Of a DNA stretch of 64,000 nt, positions 1-9,538 are shown in pieces. How positions within the stretch are numbered: the stretch's first letter is position 1; each line of letters begins with the position of its first letter. The notes under the pieces were generated by a model. The model had not been told where the DNA came from. It saw only the letters and a list, made by a program, of their open reading frames with translations, and searched no databases. The stretch covers positions 3,906,001 through 3,970,000 of the forward strand of contig OW818684.1 of assembly GCA_942493135.1 (NCBI GenBank), in the 5' to 3' direction. The translations under genes were made by a program, and so were the position numbers. The DNA comes from Planctellipticum sp942493135 (GTDB lineage: Bacteria; Planctomycetota; Planctomycetia; Planctomycetales; Planctomycetaceae).

Positions 1-1
1 G

Positions 2-1069
2 ACGACGTTCAAGAACGCCGGTTACGAAGTCCTCGGCGCCGGCAAGATCTATCACGGCGGCCTCGGTCGCGAATCCGAATGGACGACCATCGCCAAAGAC
101 CTGGGCCGCGATCCGAAAGTCCCGCCTGGCGTCAGTGACGGCGTTGGCGGCATCAAGTTCGCTCCGCTCGAATGCCGCGACGAAGATCTCGAGGACTACC
201 GCATCGCCGACTGGAGCATCGACCAGCTTCGGAAGTCACACGAGAAACCGTTCTTCCTGGCCTGCGGGTTCCATAAGCCGCACATGCCCTGGAATGTCCC
301 CCGCAAGTACTACGACATGTTCCCGCTGGAGACGATCCAGCTTCCTCCGACGCGGGAAAACGATCTGACCGACGTTCCGCCTCCGGGCGTCAAGATCGCC
401 GGGCCGCAGGGGGACCACGCGACGATGCTCGAATCGGGTCGCTGGAAGGAAGCCGTGCAGGCTTACCTAGCCACGATCGCCTACCTCGACATGAACGTGG
501 GCCGCGTGATCAAGGCGCTCGACGAGAGTCAGCACCGCGACGATACGATCATCGTCCTCTGGGGCGATCACGGCTGGCACCTCGGTGAGAAGGAGCACTG
601 GCGGAAGTTCGCCCTCTGGGAAGAAGCCACCCGGGCGCCGCTGATGTGGGTCGCCCCGGGCGTCACGCAGGCCGGCGGCGTCTGCGACCGGACCGTCGAC
701 TTCCTGTCGATCTATCCGACGCTGTGTGATCTCTGCAAGGTCCCCGTTCCCGCGCACGTCGAAGGTCCCAGCCTCCGTCCGCTGCTGGCCGATCCCTCGG
801 CCGCCTGGGATCGTCCGGCGCTCACGACACACGGCTATCAGAACCACGCCGTCCGGTCGGAAAATTGGCGCTACATCCGATATGCGGACGGCTCCGAAGA
901 GCTGTACGATGAAACCGCCGACCCCTACGAATGGACCAATCTGGCCAGCGCCGCGGAGCACGCCGCGACCAAAGCGGAACTCGCCCGCTGGTTCCCCAAA
1001 ACCAACGAACCACCGGTCCGCAAAAACAACCAGGCCCAACCCAAAGCCCGCGGGAAGAACAAGAAATAG
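2..1069 (+). CDS. Sulfatase, iduronate-2-sulfatase-like (5' truncated by window edge)
   Basis: The frame is open from base 2, so the N-terminus with the formylglycine Cys/Ser motif lies outside the window; 355 residues are visible. GFHKPHMPW and then WGDHGWHLGEKEHW are the conserved central and C-terminal sulfatase blocks, typical of the iduronate-2-sulfatase branch, where Asp/His and Lys/His contact the sulfate. Such enzymes hydrolyse sulfate esters, in planctomycetes usually on algal or host polysaccharides, and are normally exported. The C-terminus ends in a basic Lys/Arg/Gln-rich tail (KARGKNKK). Substrate cannot be told from this part. The gene is followed by a 77-bp spacer with a short repeat and then the SMP-30/esterase gene on the same strand. 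Confidence 0.9.
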   Translation, partial: TTFKNAGYEVLGAGKIYHGGLGRESEWTTIAKDLGRDPKVPPGVSDGVGGIKFAPLECRDEDLEDYRIADWSIDQLRKSHEKPFFLACGFHKPHMPWNVPRKYYDMFPLETIQLPPTRENDLTDVPPPGVKIAGPQGDHATMLESGRWKEAVQAYLATIAYLDMNVGRVIKALDESQHRDDTIIVLWGDHGWHLGEKEHWRKFALWEEATRAPLMWVAPGVTQAGGVCDRTVDFLSIYPTLCDLCKVPVPAHVEGPSLRPLLADPSAAWDRPALTTHGYQNHAVRSENWRYIRYADGSEELYDETADPYEWTNLASAAEHAATKAELARWFPKTNEPPVRKNNQAQPKARGKNKK

Positions 1070-1079
1070 GCCGCCCCCG

Positions 1080-1112
1080 GCAACTGACCACTGGCCACTG
1101 ACAAACCACAAA
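1080..1112 (+). repeat. Short intergenic repeat module (actgacca/ccactgac type)
   Basis: A short low-complexity string of near-repeated ACTGACCACT / CCACTGACAAACCACAAAG units lies between the sulfatase and the next gene. Variants recur in other gaps here (19,922-19,963; 14,940-14,985; 20,559-20,583). No coding function. Confidence 0.5.
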
Positions 1113-1146
1113 GAACCAATCTCTATTCCTCAGCCGGATCACCTCC

Positions 1147-2886
1147 ATGATGCTGCTTCGATGGCTTGCCAGCGCAATGTTTGCGCTGACCCTGTCTGCC
1201 CCCTTGATGTCGGAGGACGCTCCTCCGCTCGTCGCCGACAGCCCCCTCGAATCCCTCTTCACCGACTTCGGCCTGCCCGACGGCCCGGCCTGGGATGGCG
1301 TCAACACGCTCTACATCCCTGACGTCAAAGGGGCGAAACTCTATCGCTACAACCCGGCAAAGAACGAGCGGACTGTCGTGCTGGAAGACTCTGGCCGGCT
1401 CAGTGCCTCGTTCTTCAATCTCGGTCGACTGTACGTCTCCGACAACGGCAACAGCCGGATTTCCGTCCTCAAGGGAAAGACGCTCGAACTCCTGGACCAG
1501 CAGGATCCCGACGCCAAGCCGCCGATTCGACCGAACGATCTGGTCGTCGATAAGTCGGGGGGCGTCTGGTACACCCTCACCGGCCAGAACCAGGTCGCCT
1601 ACGTCAGCCCACAGGGTCAGCGATCCATCGGCGTGGAAGGCATCGACACGCCCAACGGGCTGATCCTCTCGCCCGATGAGAACACGCTCTACGTGGCCGC
1701 GTACAAGCCGAAACAGATCTGGAAATACGCCGTCACCGGCCCGGGAAAAACGGGGCCCGGAACATTGTTCGCCACCATGGACGACGGCCCCGAACTGGGA
1801 GCCGACGGCATGACGACCGACCGGGCCGGGAATGTCTACTGCGCCGGCGCGAAGGACGTCTGGATCTGGAGCCCCGCCGGGAAGCTGCTGCACAAGATCG
1901 TCTGCCCCACCCGACCGATCAATTGCGCGTTCGGCGACGCGAACATGCAGAGCCTCTACATCACAGGCTTCGGCGGTCTCTATCGCCAGAAGATGAACAT
2001 CTCCGGCAAACCGCCCCAGATTCCGAGTGTCGCTTCCAGCCAGCCCGTTAACGAAAAGGTTCCGCCGACGGCCGTTCCCGACACGGTGAAGGCCCACCTC
2101 GACGTCGTTTATGCTCAGGATGGCGACCGTAAACTCCTCGCCGATATTTTTGTCCCGACAACCGGTGCCGGTCCCTTCCCGGCGGTCCTGTTCGTCCACG
2201 GCGGCGGCTGGGTTCACGGCGACAAAACGAAGTTCCGCGCGATGGCTGTCGCGCTGGCCGCCCGCGGTTACGTCACGGCGGCGATCGAATACCGCCTCGC
2301 CGGCGAAGCTCGCTTTCCCGCCGCGATTCACGACGGCAATGCAGCGACGCGATTCCTCCGCGCGGAAGCGAAAACGTACCACGTCGATCCGAATCGCATC
2401 GGAGCCGTGGGAGGCTCTGCGGGTGGACACCTCGTCGGTCTGATGGCAACGGGCTCGAACGTCCCCGAATTGCAGGGAAGCGGCGGTCATCCCGATCAGT
2501 CGTCGCGACTGCAGGCCGCCGTCGTGCTGGCTGGTCCGCTGCAGATCGCGATGGGCAGCGTGGCGGAACGATCGCGGTCAACGGAAGGGCCATCGTTTGC
2601 GAGACACTTCTTCGGTGGGTCCATCGACGAGGCTCGGCCGCTGTACGAACTCGCCGACGCACACGCGAAGATCTCGAAGGACGATCCGCCGGTCCTGTTC
2701 CAGACCGGCGAAAAGGACAATCCGGCTCTCAACGCCGCGTCGCAGGACAAATTGAAAGAGGCGGGTGTCTGGACCGACCTGAAGATCTACCCGGACGGCC
2801 TGCACGGCTGCTGGAACCAGCGACCGTGGTTCGATGCGATGCTGGAGGATATTGATGGGTTCTTCGGAGCCATATTGCGACCGTGA
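1147..2886 (+). CDS. Secreted SMP-30/gluconolactonase-like domain fused to an alpha/beta-hydrolase (esterase)
   Basis: A 579-residue two-domain protein. Residues 1-23 form a signal peptide (MMLLRWLASAMFALTLSAPL). Residues about 35-285 are an SMP-30/gluconolactonase beta-propeller with repeated NGLILSPDENTLYVA and ADGMTTDRAGNVYCAG blades. Residues about 310-579 are an alpha/beta-hydrolase of the BD-FAE/esterase type, with the oxyanion motif HGGGW at 351-355, the nucleophile elbow GGSAGG at 422-427 (Ser424), and Asp and His candidates in GEKDN and GLHGC near the end. Together the domains suggest extracytoplasmic lactone or carbohydrate-ester hydrolysis; the substrate is not evident. Each domain is full length, so this looks like a genuine fusion. 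A second ATG directly follows the first and either could start. Confidence 0.88.
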   Translation: MMLLRWLASAMFALTLSAPLMSEDAPPLVADSPLESLFTDFGLPDGPAWDGVNTLYIPDVKGAKLYRYNPAKNERTVVLEDSGRLSASFFNLGRLYVSDNGNSRISVLKGKTLELLDQQDPDAKPPIRPNDLVVDKSGGVWYTLTGQNQVAYVSPQGQRSIGVEGIDTPNGLILSPDENTLYVAAYKPKQIWKYAVTGPGKTGPGTLFATMDDGPELGADGMTTDRAGNVYCAGAKDVWIWSPAGKLLHKIVCPTRPINCAFGDANMQSLYITGFGGLYRQKMNISGKPPQIPSVASSQPVNEKVPPTAVPDTVKAHLDVVYAQDGDRKLLADIFVPTTGAGPFPAVLFVHGGGWVHGDKTKFRAMAVALAARGYVTAAIEYRLAGEARFPAAIHDGNAATRFLRAEAKTYHVDPNRIGAVGGSAGGHLVGLMATGSNVPELQGSGGHPDQSSRLQAAVVLAGPLQIAMGSVAERSRSTEGPSFARHFFGGSIDEARPLYELADAHAKISKDDPPVLFQTGEKDNPALNAASQDKLKEAGVWTDLKIYPDGLHGCWNQRPWFDAMLEDIDGFFGAILRP

Positions 2887-3104
2887 CCGATGCTCGCAGA
2901 CTGCGGATCTCAGCCATACCTCCGATCTCAGTCGCTGACTGTCGTGTTGAGAATATCACATGAATGCCGACAGGTTCTCAGATCCGATCAATCACGACTC
3001 GATCCCGGAAAGGTAGTGGAAAAAGTTGTGAACCGTTGATCGAAAGAGTGTGTACTCTAATTTCCGTGGATTTGTCAACCGATTCAAGAGGGCAACAACG
3101 GCCG
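2887..3104. other. Intergenic, A/T-richer, no gene seen
   Basis: The gap between the convergent esterase and acyltransferase genes shows no plausible reading frame. It is visibly richer in A/T than its surroundings, as is the acyltransferase that follows. Confidence 0.5.
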
Positions 3105-4148
3105 TCAACTCGGCAATCGCCTCCGAATTCGCTGACACGGGCGTTCGATTAGGTAGTACGAACTGAGTCCTCCTATGAATACGAATATGAAATTCAGTGG
3201 AAATGTGGCATAAAAGCGGGGGGCTGGCGGGTGAAAAAGGAATGGCTGCTGCCATAGGTATAGCGAGTAACTCCACAGCCCGACTGTCGTCAGCCACGGA
3301 GAGTTTAGGAATCGAAAGACAAGAGTACGGGATGGAACGACAGAGTTCAGCACGAATACCGCAATCGCAATGTTTGCGATCGTCGGAGCATAACCCCGGG
3401 ACACCGGAAGCCCTGCGAGGACGGCCCATATCGCGCAGGAGATCATCGCAATCGCGATCATTGCGACGATCGAAGTCGGCAAACGACGACAGAAGCGGTG
3501 AATAGACGAGGACGCTGGGAGCAGCGAGATCAAACAGCCGCTGGCGAGAGCATCTGCTACGAGATGAAACGAGTGCGAACTCACTGAAGGCAACGTTCCG
3601 CTAAACGTGGCTACCCGCAGACAGGGGACAAGTACAATAACGAGAGTCAGAAATGCTAACCGGTAACGATCTCTGCTTGCGACAAAGAGAACGGGCCAGA
3701 CGAGATAGAACTGTTCTTCGACGCCTAGGGACCAGAGGTGCGCAAGGAGCCAGTGAGTGTCCTGTTTATAGTTTACTGTGTACGTCAGGGCGGCTGCAAA
3801 ATCTGAGGCACCGATACCATTGATTTGCCCGAGGAGACTCAGCAGGAAAACGGCCACGACGTAGGCATAGCAGGGAGGGAAGATCCTTAGCGTTCTGCGA
3901 AAGAAGAACTTTTTCAAAGAGACGGAGCCGTGTTCCCGGTCCTCACGCAACAACAAAGTTGTAATTATATAGCCCGAGATCACGAAGAAGATTCGAACAC
4001 CCATTTCTCCGAGGACGTGCAATGCTCGATTGTGAGTGAATTGGTGTGATATAATCACCATGCAGATGGAGATCGCTCGGAGTCCGTCGAGCGTCGGTAT
4101 GCGTCCGGAATGGTGCGCCGAGTCCTCGCCAGAAGGGAGTTCACTCAT
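3105..4148 (-). CDS. Acyltransferase family 3 (OafA-like) membrane protein
   Basis: 347 residues from the chosen start. The N-terminal block PTLDGLRAISICMVIISHQ is the hallmark of acyltransferase-3 (OafA/NolL/WecH) proteins, with the conserved Arg and catalytic-type His. It is followed by about ten hydrophobic segments and the typical C-terminal YLIERP motif. These integral inner-membrane enzymes O-acylate extracellular polysaccharides, LPS sugars or peptidoglycan. The frame extends 49 codons further upstream, but conserved sequence begins only at MSELPSG, so 4148 is used; the ribosome site is weak. Codon use and base composition look more A/T-rich than neighbours, which could mean transfer. 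It is transcribed towards the esterase gene; a GT2 enzyme lies upstream on the same strand. Confidence 0.88.
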   Translation of the reverse strand: MSELPSGEDSAHHSGRIPTLDGLRAISICMVIISHQFTHNRALHVLGEMGVRIFFVISGYIITTLLLREDREHGSVSLKKFFFRRTLRIFPPCYAYVVAVFLLSLLGQINGIGASDFAAALTYTVNYKQDTHWLLAHLWSLGVEEQFYLVWPVLFVASRDRYRLAFLTLVIVLVPCLRVATFSGTLPSVSSHSFHLVADALASGCLISLLPASSSIHRFCRRLPTSIVAMIAIAMISCAIWAVLAGLPVSRGYAPTIANIAIAVFVLNSVVPSRTLVFRFLNSPWLTTVGLWSYSLYLWQQPFLFHPPAPRFYATFPLNFIFVFIGGLSSYYLIERPCQRIRRRLPS

Positions 4149-4396
4149 GGTGATTCCGGAGGTCAAAGTGTAGTCATCCGTGTTCAAGAACATGTGGTCT
4201 GGAGAATTACCATGCGACGCCAGCCGGCATCGTTGTCCGGTTCTGTCTTGCATCCGAGTTGAACAGGTCGCCGGGCGGACGAAGTCCGCGTTCATCGAGT
4301 TTGCCGGTACCGTGACACCCTCGGTAATGACGCCGAATCGCGGGCGCAGGGCGACGTATCATATCAGCACGATCCTTTGTGCTTCGCTGGCGGCCG

Positions 4397-5269
4397 CTAA
4401 TCCCCCCACCAGTACCGTCCAATGCACCAGATCGCCTGCACCCCATCCCTCCAGCCGATCTTCTTCCCCTCGTCGTACGTACGCCCGTCATAACTGACCG
4501 ACAGCTCGTACGTTCGAAAGCGTCGCCGGGCCACTTTCGCCGTCAGCTCCGGCTCGATGCCGAACCGGTTCTGCTTGAGCGTCGGCCAGATTTCGTCGAT
4601 CGCCTTGCGCGTGAAGACCTTGTAGCAGGTCTCCATGTCCGTCAGGTTTAGATTCGTGAACCAGTTCGAAAGCTGCGTCAGGACCTGGTTGCCAAGGTAG
4701 TGCCAGTAATAGAGGACCCGGTGCTCCTGGCTCCCCAGAAAGCGGCTGCCGAACACGACGTCCGCCCGGCCTTCCACAAGCGGCCGCAGCAGTCGGGGAT
4801 ATTCCGAAGGGTCGTACTCCAGATCCGCGTCCTGGATCAGCACAAAGTCCCCAGTGGTCTTCGAGAACCCCGTCTTGCAGGCCGCTCCCTTGCCGCGGTT
4901 GACATCGTGGAAGGCAACCACGATCCGGTTCTGCGGATCCGGCGATTCTGCCGCCTCGCGCTCAAGTTCCCGGAGGATGTCCAGCGTTCCATCTTTACTG
5001 CAGTCGTCGACCAGCACGATTTCCTTGCGGATCGGGACGGCCCGGACTTTGTCGAGCAGGACGCGCAGCGTCTCCCGCTCGTTGTAAACGGGAATCACCA
5101 CCGAAAGGACGACTTCGGGCGGAAGGGCGTAGATTCCGAGCTGCCTGCAGCCCACATCACCCAGCGTCCGCCGCAGTGCGTTGAACCAGGGAACTGTGAA
5201 CGGTGCGGCGACGGCGTCCAGAGTTTCGACGCCGGTCCGGGTTTCAGGAGCTTCAATCAACGCAGACAT
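4397..5269 (-). CDS. Glycosyltransferase family 2 (DPM1-like)
   Basis: 290 residues. The GT-A fold signature VIPVYNERETL near residue 60 is followed by VLVDDCSKDGT and IQDADLEYDP (DxD-like metal site), then VFGSRF and ETCYKVFTR, all typical of dolichyl/polyprenyl-phosphate mannosyl- or glucosyltransferase-like GT2 proteins. There is no C-terminal membrane hairpin, so it is probably cytoplasmic and membrane-associated, transferring a sugar from a nucleotide donor to a lipid phosphate or glycan. The frame runs 33 codons upstream; the start MSALIEA is preferred because homology starts later and the extension looks non-coding. The GT39-like protein at 7,609 is a possible user of such a lipid-linked sugar, but this is inference. 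Confidence 0.9.
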   Translation of the reverse strand: MSALIEAPETRTGVETLDAVAAPFTVPWFNALRRTLGDVGCRQLGIYALPPEVVLSVVIPVYNERETLRVLLDKVRAVPIRKEIVLVDDCSKDGTLDILRELEREAAESPDPQNRIVVAFHDVNRGKGAACKTGFSKTTGDFVLIQDADLEYDPSEYPRLLRPLVEGRADVVFGSRFLGSQEHRVLYYWHYLGNQVLTQLSNWFTNLNLTDMETCYKVFTRKAIDEIWPTLKQNRFGIEPELTAKVARRRFRTYELSVSYDGRTYDEGKKIGWRDGVQAIWCIGRYWWGD

Positions 5270-5518
5270 CCGTATTTCTCTGTAGTCTCGGAAGGCTACC
5301 GGGGCAATTCCCCGGCGACACTTCGACGTTAGGTCTGTCCACCGGGATGTCGCAAGATTCGTTCCCAAAAGTTCGCCAGAATCATACGGGGGGGCGTTTT
5401 GGACTCGCTACAACCCGCAAGACCGAATCTCGCGCCACTCGTGCCCCGGCACTGGCGATCGATTATCATTTCCGCTTCATTCACCCCGATTCCTCCCGCA
5501 TCCCGGAAAGCTCCCTTC

Positions 5519-7612
5519 ATGTCCGAGGCCGCCCCCGTCGACAATCCCCTGCTCGCCACAACCGGCCTGCCCGATTTCGCCCGGATTGAGCCTGCACATG
5601 TGGCCCCCGCCGTCCGACAGTTGCTCGAACAGACGGCCGCCCGGCTCGAAATTCTAGAACAGCAGCTTCAGGCGACCTGGGAGGGGAGCCTCGGGTTGCT
5701 CGAAGAACTCGACCGGCCTTTCGACTACGCCTGGAAGCCGGTCTCGCACCTGCTCAGCGTGAAGAACTCGCCGGAGTTACGGGAGGCCTACGAAGCAGCC
5801 CTGCCTGAGATCGTGTCGTTCGGCCTGCGCGTCCGGCAGAGCGAGCCGATCTACCGGGCGCTTGTCGCCCTGCGGAACAGCCCAGGCTGGGCGGACCTGT
5901 CGTCGGCCCGCCAGCGGATCGTGACCGACCGCATCAAGGACGCCGAGTTGGCTGGCATCGCTCTCGAAGGGGCCGCCAAGGAACGCTTTAACGCCATCGA
6001 GCAGGAGCTGTCGCAGCTCGGAACGCAGTTCTCGAACAACGTACTCGATGTGACGAAGGCTTACGCCCTCGATATTACATCGCCGGCCGATGCCGAGGGC
6101 TGGCCGGCGACGCTCCGCCAGCTTGCGGCGCAGACCTGGAACAAGGCTCATCCCGACGTTGCGGTCCCGGCCACGCCGGAGGCCGGCCCCTGGCGAATCA
6201 CGCTGGAAGTCCCGCTGCTCAATCCGTTCCTCGAACACTGCCGGATTCCGGACCTCCGCGAAACCCTCTACCGCGCGTTTGTCACGCGGGCTTCGCAGGA
6301 GCCGCACGACAACTCGGATCTCATCCGCCAGATTCTCCGCCTCCGCCGCGAGTCCGCTCATCTGCTGGGCTATGGAAACTACGCCGAGGTGAGCCTGGCG
6401 AAGAAAATGGCGCCGAGCGTGGCGGCCATCCAGGAAATGTTCGAACGGCTCCGCGTCGCCGCGTGGCCGGCCGGGCAGCGCGATCTGGAGGATTTGAATC
6501 AGCTCCGTCGCGAACGGGGCGAAGGGGACCAACTTCAGCTCTGGGATCTCGCCTTCTATGCCGAGCGACTGCGCGAACAGCGGTTCGCGTTCACCGACGA
6601 AGAACTGCGGCCCTACTTCCCGTTCGAACGGGTGCTTGCCGGGCTGTTTTCGCTCTGCGAACGGCTGTTCGGCATCCGGATTCAGCATGTTCCCGCAGGA
6701 ATTTCCGTCTGGCATCCGGACGTACGGTACTACCGCGTCGACGACGAGTCCGGTCGCGAGATCGCCGGCTTTTATCTCGATCCCTACTCGCGGCCCGAGA
6801 ATAAGCGGAGCGGGGCCTGGATGAACGACTGTCTGGGACGTCGGCGCATCGGCGGCGCGCTTCAGTTGCCGGTCGCCCACCTGGTCTGCAATCAGACCCC
6901 GCCGGTCGGCGGTCGCCCGGCCCTGATGACATTTCGCGAGGCCGAGACGCTGTTCCACGAGATGGGGCACGGTCTGCAGCACATGCTGACGAAGATCGAC
7001 GAAGCCGACGCCGCCGGCATCAACGGCATCGAGTGGGATGCCGTCGAACTGCCCAGCCAGTTCATGGAGAACTGGTGCTACCATCGGCCGACGCTGATGG
7101 GAATGACGGGTCACTTCGAGACCGGCGAACCGCTCCCCGAGGAACTGTTCCAGAAACTCTGCGCCGCCCGGACGTATCGGGCCGGTTCGATGATTCTGCG
7201 ACAGCTTCTGTTCGGCATGGTCGACCTGGAGCTGCACACCACATTTGATCCGGACGGGACCGAGACGGTCTTCGACGTCAACCGGCGTCTCGCCCAGAAA
7301 ACAAGCGTCCTGCCGCCGCTGCCGGAGGATCGCTTCCTCTGTTCGTTCCAGCATATCTTTGCCGGGGGCTACGCCGCCGGGTATTACAGTTACAAGTGGG
7401 CCGAGATTCTCAGTGCCGACGCGTTCGGGGCGTTTGAAGACGCCGGGCTCGATAACGAGGAGGCCGTGCGCCAGACGGGCCGCAAGTTCCGTGATACGGT
7501 TCTCTCTCTGGGGGGGAGCCGGCATCCGATGGACGTCTTCCGCGACTTCCGCGGCCGCGATCCGCAGGTCGAAGCGCTGCTCCGCCAGGCCGGTCTGCTG
7601 GAGCCGGCATGA
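5519..7612 (+). CDS. M3 family metallopeptidase (oligopeptidase A / Dcp-like)
   Basis: 697 residues, the normal length for M3 oligopeptidases. The zinc site HEMGH is at residues 480-484 in FHEMGHGLQHML; the third ligand Glu lies in the downstream GIEWDAVELPSQFMENW block, which is also diagnostic for the family. C-terminal FAGGYAAGYYSYKW is a further M3 signature. These cytoplasmic enzymes degrade short peptides, including cleaved signal peptides. The start MSEAAPVDNPLL is preceded by GGAAAG; the longer frame upstream lacks conservation. The stop overlaps the ATG of the next gene (ATGA), implying translational coupling with a membrane glycosyltransferase of unrelated function. Confidence 0.95.
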   Translation: MSEAAPVDNPLLATTGLPDFARIEPAHVAPAVRQLLEQTAARLEILEQQLQATWEGSLGLLEELDRPFDYAWKPVSHLLSVKNSPELREAYEAALPEIVSFGLRVRQSEPIYRALVALRNSPGWADLSSARQRIVTDRIKDAELAGIALEGAAKERFNAIEQELSQLGTQFSNNVLDVTKAYALDITSPADAEGWPATLRQLAAQTWNKAHPDVAVPATPEAGPWRITLEVPLLNPFLEHCRIPDLRETLYRAFVTRASQEPHDNSDLIRQILRLRRESAHLLGYGNYAEVSLAKKMAPSVAAIQEMFERLRVAAWPAGQRDLEDLNQLRRERGEGDQLQLWDLAFYAERLREQRFAFTDEELRPYFPFERVLAGLFSLCERLFGIRIQHVPAGISVWHPDVRYYRVDDESGREIAGFYLDPYSRPENKRSGAWMNDCLGRRRIGGALQLPVAHLVCNQTPPVGGRPALMTFREAETLFHEMGHGLQHMLTKIDEADAAGINGIEWDAVELPSQFMENWCYHRPTLMGMTGHFETGEPLPEELFQKLCAARTYRAGSMILRQLLFGMVDLELHTTFDPDGTETVFDVNRRLAQKTSVLPPLPEDRFLCSFQHIFAGGYAAGYYSYKWAEILSADAFGAFEDAGLDNEEAVRQTGRKFRDTVLSLGGSRHPMDVFRDFRGRDPQVEALLRQAGLLEPA

Positions 7613-9384
7613 CCACCAAACGGGCACGAGATCCCTCGCCCCGGGTGGCACGCCCTGAGTCCGCGAAGGGCGTGTCTTCCGACTCGTCGCTCACGTCCAT
7701 CGGCCGAACCGAACGAATTGTTCTGGCAATCATCCTGCTGGTGGGCGTCGGTCTGCGCCTGGCAGACCTCTCCCGTTCCGCAGTGGAACACTTCGACGAA
7801 GCCGTCTATGCCTCGAATCTGCTGTTCGGCCCTGAGTCGGGCTACGAGTGGCCCGGCCGGCAGTTTTTTGCTCCGCCGCTGCTCCCGCTGGTGATCGAAT
7901 GGCTCGACATCGCCGGCCTGGTATTGTTCGGTTCTCTGCCAGTCTGGTGGCCGTTGGTCCCGGCGTGGCTGTGTGGCGTCGCGACGATCCCCAGCCTGTG
8001 GTGGATCGGCCGGCAGTGGTTCGGCCCGGCAGCCGGGCTGCTGGCGGCGGGGATCATTGCCCTCAGCGGTATTCACAGCGCCTACGGCGCAACGGCGCTG
8101 ACCGATGTCCCGCTGACACTCGCGTTGCTCTGGGGCAGCAATTGGTTCTGGAAGGCCCTGGTCACGGAATCGTCGCGTGACGCGGTCATCGCCGGATTGA
8201 TCACGGCGATTGCCTGGTGGACCAAGTACAACGGCTGGCTGGTACTCGCGATCGGGATTTCGGGTGGTCTGGCAGCTCAACTTGTCCTGCCACCGGGTCA
8301 GCGTCGATTCGGCGTCTGGCTGCGGACTTCGCTGATTGCCACCATCGTCGCTGTCGCGGCCTGGTCCCCCGTCTGGTTGTGGGACGCCGCCAAAGTCGGC
8401 GGCTACGACAAGATTGCGGCAAACCATCAAGGCTACATGCATGGTCTCAATCAATGGCCGACCGCGGCGGTGCAGCAGCTTTCCGCGATTGCCAGTTACG
8501 ATCCGTACTGGATCCGTGTCGGACCGGCGCTGGCTTTGCTCGGAGCTTTCGTGTCTCGCCGGGTTCGGTTCATTCCAGCAGCCCTGGCTGGTGGGCTCAT
8601 TGTCTGGACGCTGATCGGGAGCGGCGGTCTTGCGGCAATTTCGATTCCGCTCGGCCTGGCCGCGATACCTGCGTTGTGGAGAGACAGCCGGGAAGAATCA
8701 GACACCACTACCTGCTCGGTCGCTCCCGCGGCTCTGACGGGGTGGTGCCTCGTCTTCGCCGCCGTGCTGGGCCTCACCCTTTCCACGCCCTTCTATCGCC
8801 CATACCCGCGCCTGATGCTCCCCTGGCTGGCTTTTACCGCCCTGCTCTGGGGGGCGCTGTTTGGACGATGGCTGTCGAAACCTCTGGTCGCCAGCGTTCA
8901 GCCGTGGAAATGGATTGCAGTCCCTCTTCTCATCACGGCCTCTCTGGGGGGAGCATTACGGATCGGTCATTCCGCTTGGCCCGGCGAGAACCGCTTCGCC
9001 GCCGTCCAGTCGGCAGCCCGCATTGCCCGGACCCTGCGCGACCAGAACGCCGGCGAAAGTCCCGTCACGTTCCTCACCGGTGATCCGGCCCTGTTCCACC
9101 AGCTCCTCCGCCGGCAGAACTTCGCCACGGCGCAGGTCAATGACCTGAAGTTCCTCGATCAGCCCCCGCCGGCCCCCGTCTACCTGATTCTGGGTTATAT
9201 GGCCGGGCGGGACGAGACGTTTCAGGCCGCCTGGAAGCCGGTCGCCGACCGCTTCGAGCTGGTCGACGAGTTCGAGGTCCATCCCAGCCGGATCGTGCTG
9301 TTCGACTTCGACTCCCCGGCCACGTTCGCAGCCCATCCGGAGCGGAAGACCATGACGCAGCGGGTCTATCGGCTCAAGGATTAG
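7609..9384 (+). CDS. GT39/ArnT-like membrane glycosyltransferase
   Basis: 591 residues with about ten transmembrane segments. After a basic cytoplasmic N-terminus, the first periplasmic loop carries SAVEHFDEAVYAS, the acidic motif of dolichyl-phosphate-mannose protein mannosyltransferases and ArnT-type enzymes (PMT_2). Such enzymes take a sugar from a polyprenyl-phosphate carrier and transfer it to lipid A, glycans or proteins on the outer face of the membrane. The soluble C-terminal part (about 450-591) has the usual mixed fold of this group. The start codon overlaps the M3 peptidase stop. Acceptor and donor are not evident. Confidence 0.85.
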   Translation: MTTKRARDPSPRVARPESAKGVSSDSSLTSIGRTERIVLAIILLVGVGLRLADLSRSAVEHFDEAVYASNLLFGPESGYEWPGRQFFAPPLLPLVIEWLDIAGLVLFGSLPVWWPLVPAWLCGVATIPSLWWIGRQWFGPAAGLLAAGIIALSGIHSAYGATALTDVPLTLALLWGSNWFWKALVTESSRDAVIAGLITAIAWWTKYNGWLVLAIGISGGLAAQLVLPPGQRRFGVWLRTSLIATIVAVAAWSPVWLWDAAKVGGYDKIAANHQGYMHGLNQWPTAAVQQLSAIASYDPYWIRVGPALALLGAFVSRRVRFIPAALAGGLIVWTLIGSGGLAAISIPLGLAAIPALWRDSREESDTTTCSVAPAALTGWCLVFAAVLGLTLSTPFYRPYPRLMLPWLAFTALLWGALFGRWLSKPLVASVQPWKWIAVPLLITASLGGALRIGHSAWPGENRFAAVQSAARIARTLRDQNAGESPVTFLTGDPALFHQLLRRQNFATAQVNDLKFLDQPPPAPVYLILGYMAGRDETFQAAWKPVADRFELVDEFEVHPSRIVLFDFDSPATFAAHPERKTMTQRVYRLKD

Positions 9385-9500
9385 TTGCAGCGAGTTCCGT
9401 TTCTCGCGTGCCACGGGCGGCTCGCCCGCCCGTACAATTTTCCCGATGCATCAGCACAGACTGCAAGCTGCCAGTGGCACACGCAGGCCCACGCCAGTCT

Positions 9501-9536
9501 TTCTGGCTCTCGACTCTGGACTCTCGTCTCTCGACT
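9501..9536 (+). repeat. Intergenic repeat module (tctggctctcgactctgg type)
   Basis: TTCTGGCTCTCGACTCTGG followed by ACTCTCGTCTCTCGAC. The same words recur at 14,168 and 15,012, and partly at 17,355. It sits at the convergent junction of the GT39-like gene and hemQ. Confidence 0.6.
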
Positions 9537-9538
9537 GG

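Noticed and set aside
5777..7651. Minus-strand open frame of about 620 codons antisense to the M3 peptidase
   Set aside because: Shadow of a conserved gene with intact zinc motif; no domain or ribosome site of its own.
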